Shown: positions 36,048 through 44,501, numbered from the stretch's first letter. The stretch is DNA of 64,000 nt from Nocardioides nitrophenolicus (GCF_016907515.1 NZ_JAFBBY010000001.1:5456001-5520000), one strand, 5' to 3'. The notes: a model not told the origin generated them from the sequence alone. A program made the numbers and translations.

Positions 36048-37211
36048 ATGGCTGAGGCCTACATCGTCGACGCGGTCCGCACCGCAGTCGGCAAGCGCGG
36101 CGGCGCGCTCGCCGGCGTCCACTCCGCCGACCTCGGCGCCCACTCGATCAGCGCGCTCGTCGACCGCACGGGCATCGACCCGGGCGCCGTCGACGACGTC
36201 ATCCTGGGCTGCTGCGACACGCTCGGCTCCCAGGCCGGCGACATCGCCCGTACGGCGTGGCTCGTCGCGGGCCTGCCCGACCACGTCCCCGGCGTGACCA
36301 TCGACCGCCAGTGCGGCTCGTCCCAGCAGGCCGTGCACTTCGCGGCCCAGGCGGTGATGTCCGGCACCCAGGACCTGGTGGTCGCGGGCGGCGTGCAGAA
36401 CATGAGTGCCATCCCGATCTCGGCGGCGATGCTCGCGGGTCAGCAGTACGGCTTCTCCACGCCGTTCGCCGAGTCGCCGGGCTGGCTCAAGCGCTACGGC
36501 GACCAGGAGGTCAGCCAGTTCCGCTCCGCCGAGATGATCGCGGAGAAGTGGGACGTCTCGCGCGAGGACATGGAGCGCTACGCGCTCGCCTCGCACGAGC
36601 GGGCCCGGGCCGCGATCGATGCCGGCCGGTTCGCGGGCGAGATCGCGCCGTACGCGCTGGAGGACGGAACCGTCTTCGACACCGACCAGTGCCCGCGCGA
36701 CACCTCGCTCGAGAAGATGGCGGCCCTCCAGCCGCTCGCTCCCGGCGGCCGGATCACCGCGGGCGTCGCCTCGCAGATCTGCGACGGCTCCGCCGCGCTC
36801 CTCGTGGCCTCCGAGCAGGCCGTCAAGGACCACGGGCTCACCCCGCGGGCTCGGATCGTGCACCTGTCGGTGCGCGGCGACGACCCGGTCTGGATGCTGA
36901 CCGGCCCGATCCCGGCGACCAAGCATGCGCTTGCCAGGTCCGGGATGTCGGTCGACGACATCGACCTGTTCGAGTGCAACGAGGCGTTCGCCTCCGTCGT
37001 CCTCGCGTGGATGAAGGAGACCGGGGTCCCGCACGAGAAGGTCAACGTCAACGGCGGCGGCATCGCCCTCGGACACCCGATCGGCGCGACCGGCGCCCGG
37101 CTGATGACGACGCTGCTCAACGAGCTCGAGCGCACGGGCGGGCGCTACGGCCTGCAGACCATGTGTGAGGGCGGTGGGCAGGCGAACGTCACCATCATCG
37201 AGCGTCTCTGA
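36048..37211 (+). CDS. fadA6: Acetyl-CoA acetyltransferase in HIP degradation (FadA6-like)
   Basis: A 387-residue thiolase. Nucleophile Cys89 in RQCGSSQQAVHFAA, His343 in NGGGIALGHPIGATGAR and the second cysteine Cys373 in TMCEGGGQAN are all present. Thiolytic cleavage would release acetyl-CoA from the steroid C/D ring remnant. AAGGAG before the ATG is a good ribosome-binding site. The 33-bp gap after ipdF points to co-transcription with fadE30-ipdF. Confidence 0.93.
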   Translation: MAEAYIVDAVRTAVGKRGGALAGVHSADLGAHSISALVDRTGIDPGAVDDVILGCCDTLGSQAGDIARTAWLVAGLPDHVPGVTIDRQCGSSQQAVHFAAQAVMSGTQDLVVAGGVQNMSAIPISAAMLAGQQYGFSTPFAESPGWLKRYGDQEVSQFRSAEMIAEKWDVSREDMERYALASHERARAAIDAGRFAGEIAPYALEDGTVFDTDQCPRDTSLEKMAALQPLAPGGRITAGVASQICDGSAALLVASEQAVKDHGLTPRARIVHLSVRGDDPVWMLTGPIPATKHALARSGMSVDDIDLFECNEAFASVVLAWMKETGVPHEKVNVNGGGIALGHPIGATGARLMTTLLNELERTGGRYGLQTMCEGGGQANVTIIERL

Positions 37212-37231
37212 GAAGTCGCACCGCTCACCGC

Positions 37232-37259
37232 GGAACCCCGGTGTGCCCTCCCTGCGTAA
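37232..37259 (+). promoter_or_regulatory. Candidate ECF promoter of sigma gene 37288-37794
   Basis: GGAACC at 37232-37237 and CGTAA at 37255-37259 are separated by 17 bp, like AAC/CGT-type ECF promoters. It overlaps an inverted repeat at 37246-37266. Autoregulation is inference. Confidence 0.35.
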
Positions 37260-37266
37260 GGGAGGG
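37246..37266. terminator. Inverted repeat after fadA6
   Basis: Perfect 8-bp arms CCCTCCCT (37246-37253) and AGGGAGGG (37259-37266) with a GCGTA loop, in the gap between fadA6 and a sigma gene. It could end the fadA6 transcript. It overlaps the -10 of a possible ECF promoter, so it could also be an operator. Confidence 0.45.
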
Positions 37267-37287
37267 TGACACCTGAAGGGAGCTGCG

Positions 37288-37794
37288 ATGCGCAACCAGC
37301 ACGACGAGGCGTTCGACGAGTTCGCCACGACCGCATGGCCGCGGCTGCACCGCATCGGCTACCTGCTGACCGGCGACCACCACCTGGCCGAGGACCTCGC
37401 CCAGGCGGCGCTGGTGCGGACCTACTCCTCCTGGAGCCGGGTCCGGGCCGGCGACGCCCCGGCGTACGCACGGCGGGTGCTGCTCAACCTCAACATCGAC
37501 CGCCTGCGCCGCAGGCGCGTGGTGGAGGTGGGCGACGCCGCACTCGACGTCGTCCCGGAGGCGGGGCGGTCCACGGTCGAGGACCGGGACCTGATCGTGC
37601 GCCTGCTCGCCGGACTGACCGAGCGGGAGCGGCGGGTGGTGGTGCTGCGTCACTACTGCGACCTGAGCGAGGCCGCCGTCGCGGCCGAGCTGGGCATCGC
37701 TCCGGGCACGGTGAAGAGCGCGCTGTCGCGCGCCCTCGCCAAGCTGCGGGTGTCGATCACCGAGGACACCGACGAGCTGAGGGGTGCGTTGTGA
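37288..37794 (+). CDS. SigE-family RNA polymerase sigma factor
   Basis: A 168-residue ECF-type factor. Region 2: HDEAFDEFATTAWPRLHRIGYLLTGDHHLAEDLAQAALVRTYSSW; region 4: LTERERRVVVLRHYCDLSEAAVAAELGIAPGTVKSALSRALAKL. GAAGGGAG precedes the ATG. It is followed, with overlap, by a gene for a membrane-anchored protein, the third such pair in the window. It separates the HIP genes from the ipd operon. Confidence 0.9.
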   Translation: MRNQHDEAFDEFATTAWPRLHRIGYLLTGDHHLAEDLAQAALVRTYSSWSRVRAGDAPAYARRVLLNLNIDRLRRRRVVEVGDAALDVVPEAGRSTVEDRDLIVRLLAGLTERERRVVVLRHYCDLSEAAVAAELGIAPGTVKSALSRALAKLRVSITEDTDELRGAL

Positions 37795-38780
37795 GCGAGC
37801 GAGATGTGGCCGAGCTGGAGCAGCTGCTGACCGGGACCGGTGCGTCCGGCCCGGGACCCGACCTGGACCTGATCCGCCGTCGTGGACGGAGCCGCCGGCG
37901 GGTGCGGCGTCTCGGCGCGGCCGGCACCGTCGTCGCCGGCGCGACGCTGGTCACGGTGATCGCGGTGGCGGCCACGGGCGGGTCGGAACGGGCGGCCGAC
38001 CCCGCGGCGCCGACGAGGTCCGCCGCACCCACGTCGGAGGGGCTCAGCGAGCTGGCCCGCCGGGCGCTGGCCGAGATCCCGGGCGCCGAGCAGGTCTCGC
38101 CGTCCCTGGTGGCGATCCCGGCGCCGGGATCGCGCTCCCTCGGCGGCGACATCCCGGTCGAGGTGCACGGCGAGGCCGTCGAGCTGCCCGACGAGGCATT
38201 CCTCGGCGTGACGCTGTTCGACCGCAAGGACCTGCCGGCCTGGCTCTACGACGGCACCGAGGCGACCGAGAGGGCCGCCGGCGACGAGGAGGACGGCTGG
38301 GAGACCGGCACGACCGACCTCACCGGCGTCGCCGTGGACGCCGGACCGCGCTACCTCGGCTGCGTGACGACGGAAGGCGCGGGCGAGCTGCCCGAGGGGG
38401 TGACCTGCTACCCCGCGATGCTGACCCGTCAGGGCGACAGCTGGAACTACGAGTGGGGAATGGGCACCGAGCGCTTCCTCCAGCGCGGTGCGCCGATGGA
38501 GGTCTTCACCACGGAGTCCGACGCCGACGGCGTGCCGGGGACGCTCGCGATCGCCGGGCTCGACGGCACCGACGTCGCGCGCGCGGTGTTCGTCGGCACC
38601 GACGGCGCCCAGGTCGAGGGCACGGTCCTGGCCGGGACGCTGGTCCCCGGGGAGTCGATGTTCTTCGGCGAGGTCGCCGGGCCGCTGGCGCGGGTGATCG
38701 CGTACGACGCCTCCGGTGAGGTCATCGAGGACCACCCCCTGCGCGACTGCGACGACCCGGTCGACTGCGAGGTGCGCTGA
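37791..38780 (+). CDS. Membrane-anchored protein paired with sigma factor
   Basis: A 329-residue protein with a cytoplasmic N-terminus (VSERDVAELEQLLTGTGAS... with RRRGRSRRRVRRLG), one transmembrane helix at about residues 42-64, and an outer domain with two or three cysteines (YLGCVTTEG, GVTCYPAML, RDCDDPVDCEVR). The GTG start overlaps the sigma stop. The likely role is anti-sigma or signal sensor, inferred from position; no zinc motif. Confidence 0.8.
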   Translation: MSERDVAELEQLLTGTGASGPGPDLDLIRRRGRSRRRVRRLGAAGTVVAGATLVTVIAVAATGGSERAADPAAPTRSAAPTSEGLSELARRALAEIPGAEQVSPSLVAIPAPGSRSLGGDIPVEVHGEAVELPDEAFLGVTLFDRKDLPAWLYDGTEATERAAGDEEDGWETGTTDLTGVAVDAGPRYLGCVTTEGAGELPEGVTCYPAMLTRQGDSWNYEWGMGTERFLQRGAPMEVFTTESDADGVPGTLAIAGLDGTDVARAVFVGTDGAQVEGTVLAGTLVPGESMFFGEVAGPLARVIAYDASGEVIEDHPLRDCDDPVDCEVR

Positions 38781-38802
38781 TCCGGGCCCAGGTCAGCCGA
38801 GC

Positions 38803-39465
38803 TCAGCTGCGGCGGCGCCGGCGGCGCTCGGTCTCGAAGACCAGCCGCCGGATCCGGTCGCCGTGGACGGACGGGTCGACGAAGCCGACCGCGACGCCGA
38901 GCCCGCCGCTGGCGAACCGGACGTGCCGCACGACCGTGGCGGCCTGCACCAGGTTGTCGCCGGCGAGCCGGACCGTGGCCTGCACGGGGGCGCCGACCGG
39001 CGGCGGCTGGGTGCGGACGCTGGCCATCAGCCCGCCCTCGCTGACGTCGACCACGACACCGATCAGCTCCCGTTCGTCCTCGACGAGGTCGTCGTGCCAG
39101 CGGAGCAGGACCGGCATCGAGATCCGGGCGCGGAAGTAGGCCCGCTCCTGGAGCCGAGCGGCGGGTGCGGTCGGGCGCAGCAGCCAGACCTCGCCGTACG
39201 CACGACGTCCGGGGCGGGTGCTGACCGGGCACTCCATCCGCCCGAGCGGGTAGGTCCAGGCCACCGTGGCGTCGAAGTGGTACTCCTGCGGGTCCAGGCC
39301 GGCCGGACAGGCCACGACCAGGGTCGTGGAGCCGTCGGCCTGCGGCTCGAGGTCGAGCACCCTGGCCTCCAGCGCCACCGGCGCTCCGGCGGTCGGCCGC
39401 AGGGTCAGGCTGACCGTCTGCAGCACGCCGGGATGCACATCGGGCGGGACGTGCGTGTGCTGCAT
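38803..39465 (-). CDS. PilZ-domain protein
   Basis: A 220-residue protein with an N-terminal flagellar-brake-like domain (about 1-100) and a C-terminal PilZ domain holding the c-di-GMP motifs RAYFRARISM (RXXXR) near residue 105 and VVDVSEGGL (DXSXXG) near 138. It would bind cyclic di-GMP and affect motility or envelope functions. I chose ATG 39465; longer in-frame starts run into the next gene. No flagellar genes are in the window. The C-terminus is Arg-rich. Confidence 0.87.
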   Translation of the reverse strand: MQHTHVPPDVHPGVLQTVSLTLRPTAGAPVALEARVLDLEPQADGSTTLVVACPAGLDPQEYHFDATVAWTYPLGRMECPVSTRPGRRAYGEVWLLRPTAPAARLQERAYFRARISMPVLLRWHDDLVEDERELIGVVVDVSEGGLMASVRTQPPPVGAPVQATVRLAGDNLVQAATVVRHVRFASGGLGVAVGFVDPSVHGDRIRRLVFETERRRRRRS

Positions 39466-39534
39466 GCCGTCCCGATCGGCCGCGCGCCGTCGTACCTGAG
39501 CGAGGATGTCGGACCTGACTGCTTCGATGTCCTC

Positions 39535-39915
39535 ATGATCGATCACCTCGGCATCAACTGCGCCGACCTCGCGGCGGCCAAGTCCTTCTACGACCAGGTG
39601 CTCGCGCCGCTGGGCTACGGCCGGGTCCTCGACTACGACGTCGCCGTCGGCTACGGCCCCGAGGGCGATCCCGCCTTCTGGCTGAGCAGCTACGCCGACA
39701 TGCCGGCCCAGCGCGAGGTTCATGTCGCGTTCCGCGCGGCGGACGTCGCCGCCGTCCACGCCTTCCACGAGGCGGCCGTCGCCGTCGGCGCCGAGGTGCT
39801 CCACGCGCCGCGGGCGTGGCCGGAGTACCACCCGGGCTACTACGGCGCGTTCGTGCGCGACCTCGACGGCAACAACATCGAGGCGGTCTTCCACGGTCAC
39901 GCCCCCGACGCCTGA
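39535..39915 (+). CDS. Glyoxalase/VOC-superfamily protein
   Basis: A 126-residue single VOC module. Typical features are MIDHLGINCADLAAAKSFYDQVL with the first metal-type histidine, VHVAFRAADVAAVHAFHEAAVAVG and YYGAFVRDLDGNNIEAVFHGH with the terminal Glu. A metal site could be formed by His4, His61 and the Glu near 116. Substrate unknown. It is followed by a 54-residue gene with a one-base overlap (TGATG). Confidence 0.83.
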   Translation: MIDHLGINCADLAAAKSFYDQVLAPLGYGRVLDYDVAVGYGPEGDPAFWLSSYADMPAQREVHVAFRAADVAAVHAFHEAAVAVGAEVLHAPRAWPEYHPGYYGAFVRDLDGNNIEAVFHGHAPDA

Positions 39916-40079
39916 TGAGCCCCGACCTCGCCCCGATGCTGGCGCGGGGCGTCACCCCCGAGGTCGAGGTGCTGCACGGTGCGCGCCTCGACCCCGATCA
40001 CGAGCGGCGCGACACCGGCTGGGTGTTCACGGTCGCCGACGGGGTCGACGACGTCTACGAGGCCGACATCGAGGACTGA
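39915..40079 (+). CDS. Small hypothetical protein
   Basis: A 54-residue acidic protein (MSPDLAPMLARGVTPEVEVL...). The ATG overlaps the VOC gene stop (TGATG), so it is probably translated by coupling. No family recognised and the coding assignment rests on overlap and open frame only. Confidence 0.5.
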   Translation: MSPDLAPMLARGVTPEVEVLHGARLDPDHERRDTGWVFTVADGVDDVYEADIED

Positions 40080-40095
40080 ACGCCGCCGGTCGGGC

Positions 40096-40470
40096 TCAGA
40101 GCACCGTCCACCACAGGCCGACGATCCCAGGAACCAGTCCCAGCAGCAGCCACGGCGAACGCCATGAGCGGCCGTTGATGACGAGCGTGGCGGCGATCCC
40201 GCCGACCATGAACGCCACCGCGATGAGGTTGAGCCCGATCCGGGCGTCCATCCGGTCGTCGGCTACGTGGTCGGCCGCGATCACGAAGCCGGCCGAGAGG
40301 TGCAGGATCGTGGTGACCACCAGCACCGACACCACCCGGCGCTGCACCCGCTGCAGGCGCTCGATGTCCTTCGGGTCCGGCGCCTTGCGGGGCGCGTTGG
40401 GGTCCATCAGGTGACGGCGGCGAGGGCTCGCTGGGTTCGGGCCGGCCCCCTGCTGCGACGTCTGGTTCAC
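40096..40470 (-). CDS. Small membrane protein, hypothetical
   Basis: A 124-residue protein with a hydrophilic N-terminus and about three hydrophobic helices (VVSVLVVTTILHLSAGFVIA, GLNLIAVAFMVGGIAATLVI, WLLLGLVPGIVGLWWTVL). A start at the second methionine (MDPNAPRKAPDPKD) would also be reasonable. Unknown function; the region between 38.8 and 40.9 kb seems unrelated to steroid genes. Confidence 0.65.
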   Translation of the reverse strand: MNQTSQQGAGPNPASPRRRHLMDPNAPRKAPDPKDIERLQRVQRRVVSVLVVTTILHLSAGFVIAADHVADDRMDARIGLNLIAVAFMVGGIAATLVINGRSWRSPWLLLGLVPGIVGLWWTVL

Positions 40471-40524
40471 GAGCCCAGGGTATCGGTGGGCGCGGGCCGG
40501 GCCCGCATCGGAGCAGCGCCTGAG

Positions 40525-40812
40525 CTAGGAGTACCGGTGACTCTTCGCCGCGTGCCCGCGCTCGCGGGTGCACGTGCGGCCGCTGATGTTGCGGTGCCCG
40601 CAGAGCGCCTCGTCGGCGCCGTCCTCGGCCGGCGCCACCGCCGGCTGAGCCTTCGCGGCCTTCGCGGCTTTCGTGGCCTTCGCCGCCTTGGCCGGCGTAG
40701 CGGCCTTGGCGGGCGTGGCCCGCTTCGCGGCCGGGGCCGAACCACCCGCGCGGGCCTGGGCCTCGGCGTACCGGGCCTCGCGCATCGCGCGCACTGCATC
40801 CATCTTGCTCAT
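40525..40812 (-). CDS. Ala/Lys-rich small protein with C-terminal Cys/His cluster
   Basis: A 95-residue basic protein. Residues about 25-55 consist of repeated AKAA/TPAK units like the tails of histone H1-type actinobacterial proteins, while the last 26 residues carry CGHRNISGRTCTRERGH, a Cys-His-Cys-His cluster that could bind zinc. No signal peptide. It may be a DNA- or RNA-binding protein. The function is unknown. Confidence 0.6.
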   Translation of the reverse strand: MSKMDAVRAMREARYAEAQARAGGSAPAAKRATPAKAATPAKAAKATKAAKAAKAQPAVAPAEDGADEALCGHRNISGRTCTRERGHAAKSHRYS

Positions 40813-40883
40813 CGGCCACTCACCCGACCGACCCTAGGGGAGGGGTCCGACACAACGGGGGTGGGGGCGGCGAGGAGACGCGG

Positions 40884-40918
40884 CGAGGGCGCGACGGGAC
40901 CTGCCCGTCGCGCCCTCG
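40884..40918 (-). terminator. Hairpin after the echA20-ipdABC operon
   Basis: Perfect 15-bp arms (40884-40898 and 40904-40918; CGAGGGCGCGACGGG and its complement) with a 5-nt loop, 13 bp after the ipdC stop. GC-only hairpin without T-run. Its placement suggests an operon terminator. Confidence 0.75.
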
Positions 40919-40931
40919 TTCGCGAGATCGA

Positions 40932-41999
40932 TCACACGACGTACGACGATGCCCGCTTCAGCTCGCCGGCGGCCTCGACGACGATCCGCTCGATCAGCTC
41001 CTCGCACGACGGCAGGTCGTCGATCACGCCCACGACCTGGCCGCTGGCGAGCACCCCCGCGGAGGTGTCGCCCTCGACCAGCCCGGCACGCAGCATGGTC
41101 GGGGTGTTGGCGGCGAGTGCCATCTGGCCGAGGGTGCGCCCCTGTGCCTTCTTCATCGCGCGACCGTCCTTGAGCAGCTCGGCCCAGGACATGCCCGACG
41201 CCTTCTTGAACTCCAGGGTCCGGCGCGCGGTCGGGCCGAGCCGGCGTACCGCGGAGGTCTCCTCGAGCGACTCGACGAAGTCGGTGCGCAGGATCCGGTG
41301 CGGCATGCCGTCGACCTTGGTCGTGACGACGGTGTCGGACAGGCCCTTCGACAGGTAGAGCTCCTTGACCGCCTGCGGGACCGCGGAGTCGCGGGTGAGC
41401 AGGAAGCGGGTGCCCATGCCGACGCCGGCCGCGCCGTACGACAGCGCGGCGGCGAGACCGCGGCCGTCGAAGAAGCCGCCCGCGGCGATGACCGGGATGT
41501 CGACGGCGTCGAGGACGGTCGGGAGCAGCAGCGTGGTGGGTACGGCGCCGGTGTGGCCGCCGCCCTCGCCGCCCTGGACCATGACCGCGTCGGCGCCCCA
41601 CGAGGCGACCTTGACCGCGTGCTTGGCCGCGCCGATCGACGGCATCACGACGATGTCGTGCTCCTTGAGCTTGGCGATCAGCTCGGGCTTGGGGGCGAGT
41701 GCGAAGGACGCGACCTTCACCCCGTGGTCGATGAGCAGCTGGCAGCGGTCGGCGGCGTCACCGGCGTCGGCGCGCAGGTTGACGCCGAACGGCCGGTCGG
41801 TGCGGCCCTTGACCTCGATGATCGCGGCCTCGAGCTCGGCGAAGGTCATCGTCGCCGAGGCGAGGATGCCGAGGCCGCCGGCGTTGGCTGTGCCGGACAC
41901 CAGGCGCGGGCCGGAGACCCAGCCCATGCCGGTCTGGACGACGGGGTGAGGTACGCCGACCAGGTCGGTGAAGGGCGTACGGAGCTGCTGGGCGATCAC
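40932..41999 (-). CDS. ipdC: Nitronate monooxygenase-like flavoenzyme in HIP degradation (IpdC-like)
   Basis: A 355-residue FMN TIM-barrel enzyme of the nitronate monooxygenase/enoyl reductase (2-nitropropane dioxygenase) family. Features: VVQTGMGWVSGPRLVSGTANAGGLGIL, VMVQGGEGGGHTG and IPVIAAGGFFDGRGLAAALSYGAAGVGMGTRFL. In M. tuberculosis the ortholog Rv3553 is a reductase needed before ring C opening. GTG start overlaps the ipdB stop (GTGA). Symbol by family and operon order. Confidence 0.9.
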   Translation of the reverse strand: MIAQQLRTPFTDLVGVPHPVVQTGMGWVSGPRLVSGTANAGGLGILASATMTFAELEAAIIEVKGRTDRPFGVNLRADAGDAADRCQLLIDHGVKVASFALAPKPELIAKLKEHDIVVMPSIGAAKHAVKVASWGADAVMVQGGEGGGHTGAVPTTLLLPTVLDAVDIPVIAAGGFFDGRGLAAALSYGAAGVGMGTRFLLTRDSAVPQAVKELYLSKGLSDTVVTTKVDGMPHRILRTDFVESLEETSAVRRLGPTARRTLEFKKASGMSWAELLKDGRAMKKAQGRTLGQMALAANTPTMLRAGLVEGDTSAGVLASGQVVGVIDDLPSCEELIERIVVEAAGELKRASSYVV

Positions 42000-42766
42000 T
42001 GCGCCACCTCTTCCTGGGGAACCTCCTTGAAGCGCAGACCCTTCGGGTCGAGCATCTCGCGGATCAGGGTCAGCTCCTCGTAGGTCGGCTCCCGGGTGGA
42101 CGCGACCTCGGCCGGGATCTCGAGCGCGAACCCGGTGGCGGCGACGACGTCGTCGACGCTCACGCCGGGGTGGAGCGAGACCAGGCGCATCGTGTCGTCC
42201 GCGCCCCCCATGTCGAAGACCCCGAGGTTGCTGACGACCCGGTGGATGTCGTTGTAGCGGCTCGCGCCGATGCCGGCGGCCTTCGCGCGCTTCGGGCCGA
42301 CGCCGGAGACGGTGTCGACCCGCTCGACGAAGACGCGGGGGGAGTGGCGGGGGACCCAGTACGACGTGCGGTGGCCCACCGTGTTGCCCGGCGCCCCGCG
42401 GGAGCCGAGCAGCTGGCGGGTCGGCTGGGCGAACGGCCCGATCGCGGAGATGTTCTGGTTGCCGTCGCGGTCGACCTGGGTGGCGCCCATCATCACGTGC
42501 CGCCGGCCGTAGGCGATCACGTCGAAGACCTTGCGGAACGGGATCCAGCCCTCGACGACGTCGCCCTTCGCGAACAGCGGCGGCGTACCGGCGAGGAAGA
42601 ACGCCTCGCCGTCGGAGATCACCAGGTCCGGGTTGCTGGTGAGCTTGGCGAGCCGGACGCCGAGCATGGGCAGCAGTCCCATCGGGCTGGCGAAGATCTC
42701 GCCGTCGTCCTTGAAGGCGTCGGCGATCGCGGCGGCGCAGACGTCCGCCCGGGTGTAGTCGCTCAC
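41996..42766 (-). CDS. ipdB: COCHEA-CoA hydrolase beta subunit
   Basis: A 256-residue member of the CoA-transferase fold (beta subunit). Together with IpdA it opens the last ring of the cholesterol nucleus by retro-aldol-type cleavage and is not a true CoA transferase. Features: FASPMGLLPMLGVRLAKLTSNPDLVISDGEAFF, RRHVMMGATQVDRDGNQNISAIGP and VFDMGGADDTMRLVSLHPGVS. GTG start overlapping the ipdA stop. Confidence 0.93.
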   Translation of the reverse strand: MSDYTRADVCAAAIADAFKDDGEIFASPMGLLPMLGVRLAKLTSNPDLVISDGEAFFLAGTPPLFAKGDVVEGWIPFRKVFDVIAYGRRHVMMGATQVDRDGNQNISAIGPFAQPTRQLLGSRGAPGNTVGHRTSYWVPRHSPRVFVERVDTVSGVGPKRAKAAGIGASRYNDIHRVVSNLGVFDMGGADDTMRLVSLHPGVSVDDVVAATGFALEIPAEVASTREPTYEELTLIREMLDPKGLRFKEVPQEEVAQ

Positions 42767-43656
42767 TTGGCGTTCTCCTCGGTGAAGGCCCGAACGGCCG
42801 CTTGGTAGGCCGCTTCGTCGCCGGCGAGGAAGCGGTCGTGGAATGCCTGCCAGTCCTCGTCGGATCCGGACGCCGCCGAGGCGTACGCCTTCTGGAAGCG
42901 CTCGTCGCGCTCGTAGTCGGGCACGCAGTTGGTGAAGTGCGCACCGTTGGGGGTCTCGACCACGCCGGTGACCATCATCCGGTTCAGCAGCACCCGCTGG
43001 ACGGGGGTGTCGACGGTGAGCCCGGCGGTGTCGACGATCTGCTCGACACTGAGATAGGTGCGGTCGGCCGCCATCGCGAACAGGTCGTCGAAGTACGGGT
43101 CCGGGCCGAGGTAGGTCGCGTTGCCGTGCATGTCGGCGCGGTTGAGGTGGACCAGTGCGACGTCGAGCTTGAGCGCGGGCACGGCGACCAGCTCCTCGTG
43201 GCCGACTCCGTCGTCGTACGGGCTGGTGACGGTCTTGATCCACGGGTTGTTGACCAGGACGTCGGATCCCAGCCCGGCGCGCATCGGCAGGAACGGCAGC
43301 CGCTCGGCCGCGGCCTTGAGTCCGGTCTGGAACATCCCCTCGTCGAGCTCGACGATCTCGGGGATCGCCGCGGTCTGGCGGGCGCGCTGGAAGTTCGGCT
43401 CCAGGGGGATCGAGTCGAGGCTGACGAAGGCGTAGACCAGGCGCCGGATCTTGCCGGCACGGGCGAGCAGGCCGACGTCGGCACCGCCCCAGCTGACGAT
43501 GGTGAGGTCCTCGAGGTCGGAGTTGCAGATCGCGCGGACCAGGGCCATCGGCTTGCGCCGCGGGCCCCAGCCGCCGATCCCGATGGTCATCCCGCTCTCG
43601 AGCGAGGCGATCACGTCGTCGATCGACGTCCGCTTGTCGCGGGGCTTGCGGCTCAC
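42763..43656 (-). CDS. ipdA: COCHEA-CoA hydrolase alpha subunit
   Basis: A 297-residue CoA-transferase-fold subunit that pairs with IpdB. Features: MTIGIGGWGPRRKPMALVRAIC, LTIVSWGGADVGLLARAGKIRRLVYAFVSLDSIPLEPNFQRARQ and LVHLNRADMHGNATYLGPDPYFD. The GTG start overlaps the echA20 stop. Order echA20-ipdA-ipdB-ipdC equals M. tuberculosis Rv3550-Rv3553. Confidence 0.93.
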   Translation of the reverse strand: MSRKPRDKRTSIDDVIASLESGMTIGIGGWGPRRKPMALVRAICNSDLEDLTIVSWGGADVGLLARAGKIRRLVYAFVSLDSIPLEPNFQRARQTAAIPEIVELDEGMFQTGLKAAAERLPFLPMRAGLGSDVLVNNPWIKTVTSPYDDGVGHEELVAVPALKLDVALVHLNRADMHGNATYLGPDPYFDDLFAMAADRTYLSVEQIVDTAGLTVDTPVQRVLLNRMMVTGVVETPNGAHFTNCVPDYERDERFQKAYASAASGSDEDWQAFHDRFLAGDEAAYQAAVRAFTEENAK

Positions 43657-44414
43657 TGGGCGCCTCCGGCCTTGGTGGTTCCGGCGAAGTCGTCGCGGAG
43701 CTCGTCGCTGACGCCCATCAGGTTGAGCTCGAAGGTGAAGCCCTGCTCCCAGCGGTAGGACTTGTTGACGTCGACCGGGTCGATCCCGTTGAGCGCCTCC
43801 TTGGCGGCCCGGATCACCTTGGTGTTCTTGGCGGCGATCTCCCCGGCGACCTTCAAGGCGGCCTCGTCGAGCTGCTCGCGGGGGACGACCTCGAGCACGG
43901 AGCCGAACTGCACGAGCTCTCGCGCGGGGATGGTGCGGGCGGTGAAGTAGAGGGTGCGCATCATGTGCTGGGGGACGAGGCGCGCCATGTGGGTCGCGGC
44001 GCCGAGGGCGCCCTGGTTGACCTCGGGTACGCCGAAGAACGCGTCGTCGCTCGCGACCACGATGTCGGCGTTCCCCACCAGGCCGACGCCGCCGCCGACG
44101 CAGAATCCGTTGACGGCCGCGACGACGGGGACCGAGCACTCGTAGACAGCCTTGAAGGCGGCGAAGCAGCCCTTGTTGGCTCCGAGCAGGGCGTCGAAGC
44201 CGCTGGTGTTCTGCATCTCCTTGATGTCGACGCCCGCATTGAAGCCCTTGCCCTCCGCGCGGAGCACGACGACCTTGGTCGCCAGATCGGCGCTGGCCTC
44301 GTCGAGTGCGGCGGCCACGTCGAACCAGCCCTGGACCGTGAGGGCGTTGACCGGGGGAGCGTTCATCGTGACGACGCGGATCCCGTCCGGCCGCAACTCG
44401 CTGGTGACTGTCAT
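43653..44414 (-). CDS. echA20: Enoyl-CoA hydratase-family ring hydrolase (EchA20-like)
   Basis: A 253-residue crotonase-fold enzyme with NAPPVNALTVQGWFDVAAAL, GKGFNAGVDIKEM (oxyanion region) and GFCVGGGVGLVGNADIVVASDDAFFGVPEV. EchA20 of M. tuberculosis opens the last six-membered steroid ring by hydrolysis. Its -10 box (TAGCAT, minus 44427-44422) starts with the last base of the 18-bp operator and lies seven bases before the ATG. Confidence 0.9.
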   Translation of the reverse strand: MTVTSELRPDGIRVVTMNAPPVNALTVQGWFDVAAALDEASADLATKVVVLRAEGKGFNAGVDIKEMQNTSGFDALLGANKGCFAAFKAVYECSVPVVAAVNGFCVGGGVGLVGNADIVVASDDAFFGVPEVNQGALGAATHMARLVPQHMMRTLYFTARTIPARELVQFGSVLEVVPREQLDEAALKVAGEIAAKNTKVIRAAKEALNGIDPVDVNKSYRWEQGFTFELNLMGVSDELRDDFAGTTKAGGAQ

Positions 44415-44421
44415 GCCGGGA

Positions 44422-44449
44422 ATGCTACCAAGCATTTGCTTGGTATTGT
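44422..44449. promoter_or_regulatory. 18-bp HIP operator with two flanking -10 boxes (echA20/SDR)
   Basis: ACCAAGCATTTGCTTGGT at 44427-44444, extended one base each side by T/A. TAGCAT (minus strand, 44427-44422) and TATTGT (plus strand, 44444-44449) each begin with the last base of the palindrome. It is identical to 33983-34000. One bound repressor could shut off both transcripts. Confidence 0.8.
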
Positions 44450-44501
44450 GCGTCCTGTCCCGCATCGGAGTGGGCGAACCGACGTCGTAGAGGAGACCGA
44501 A

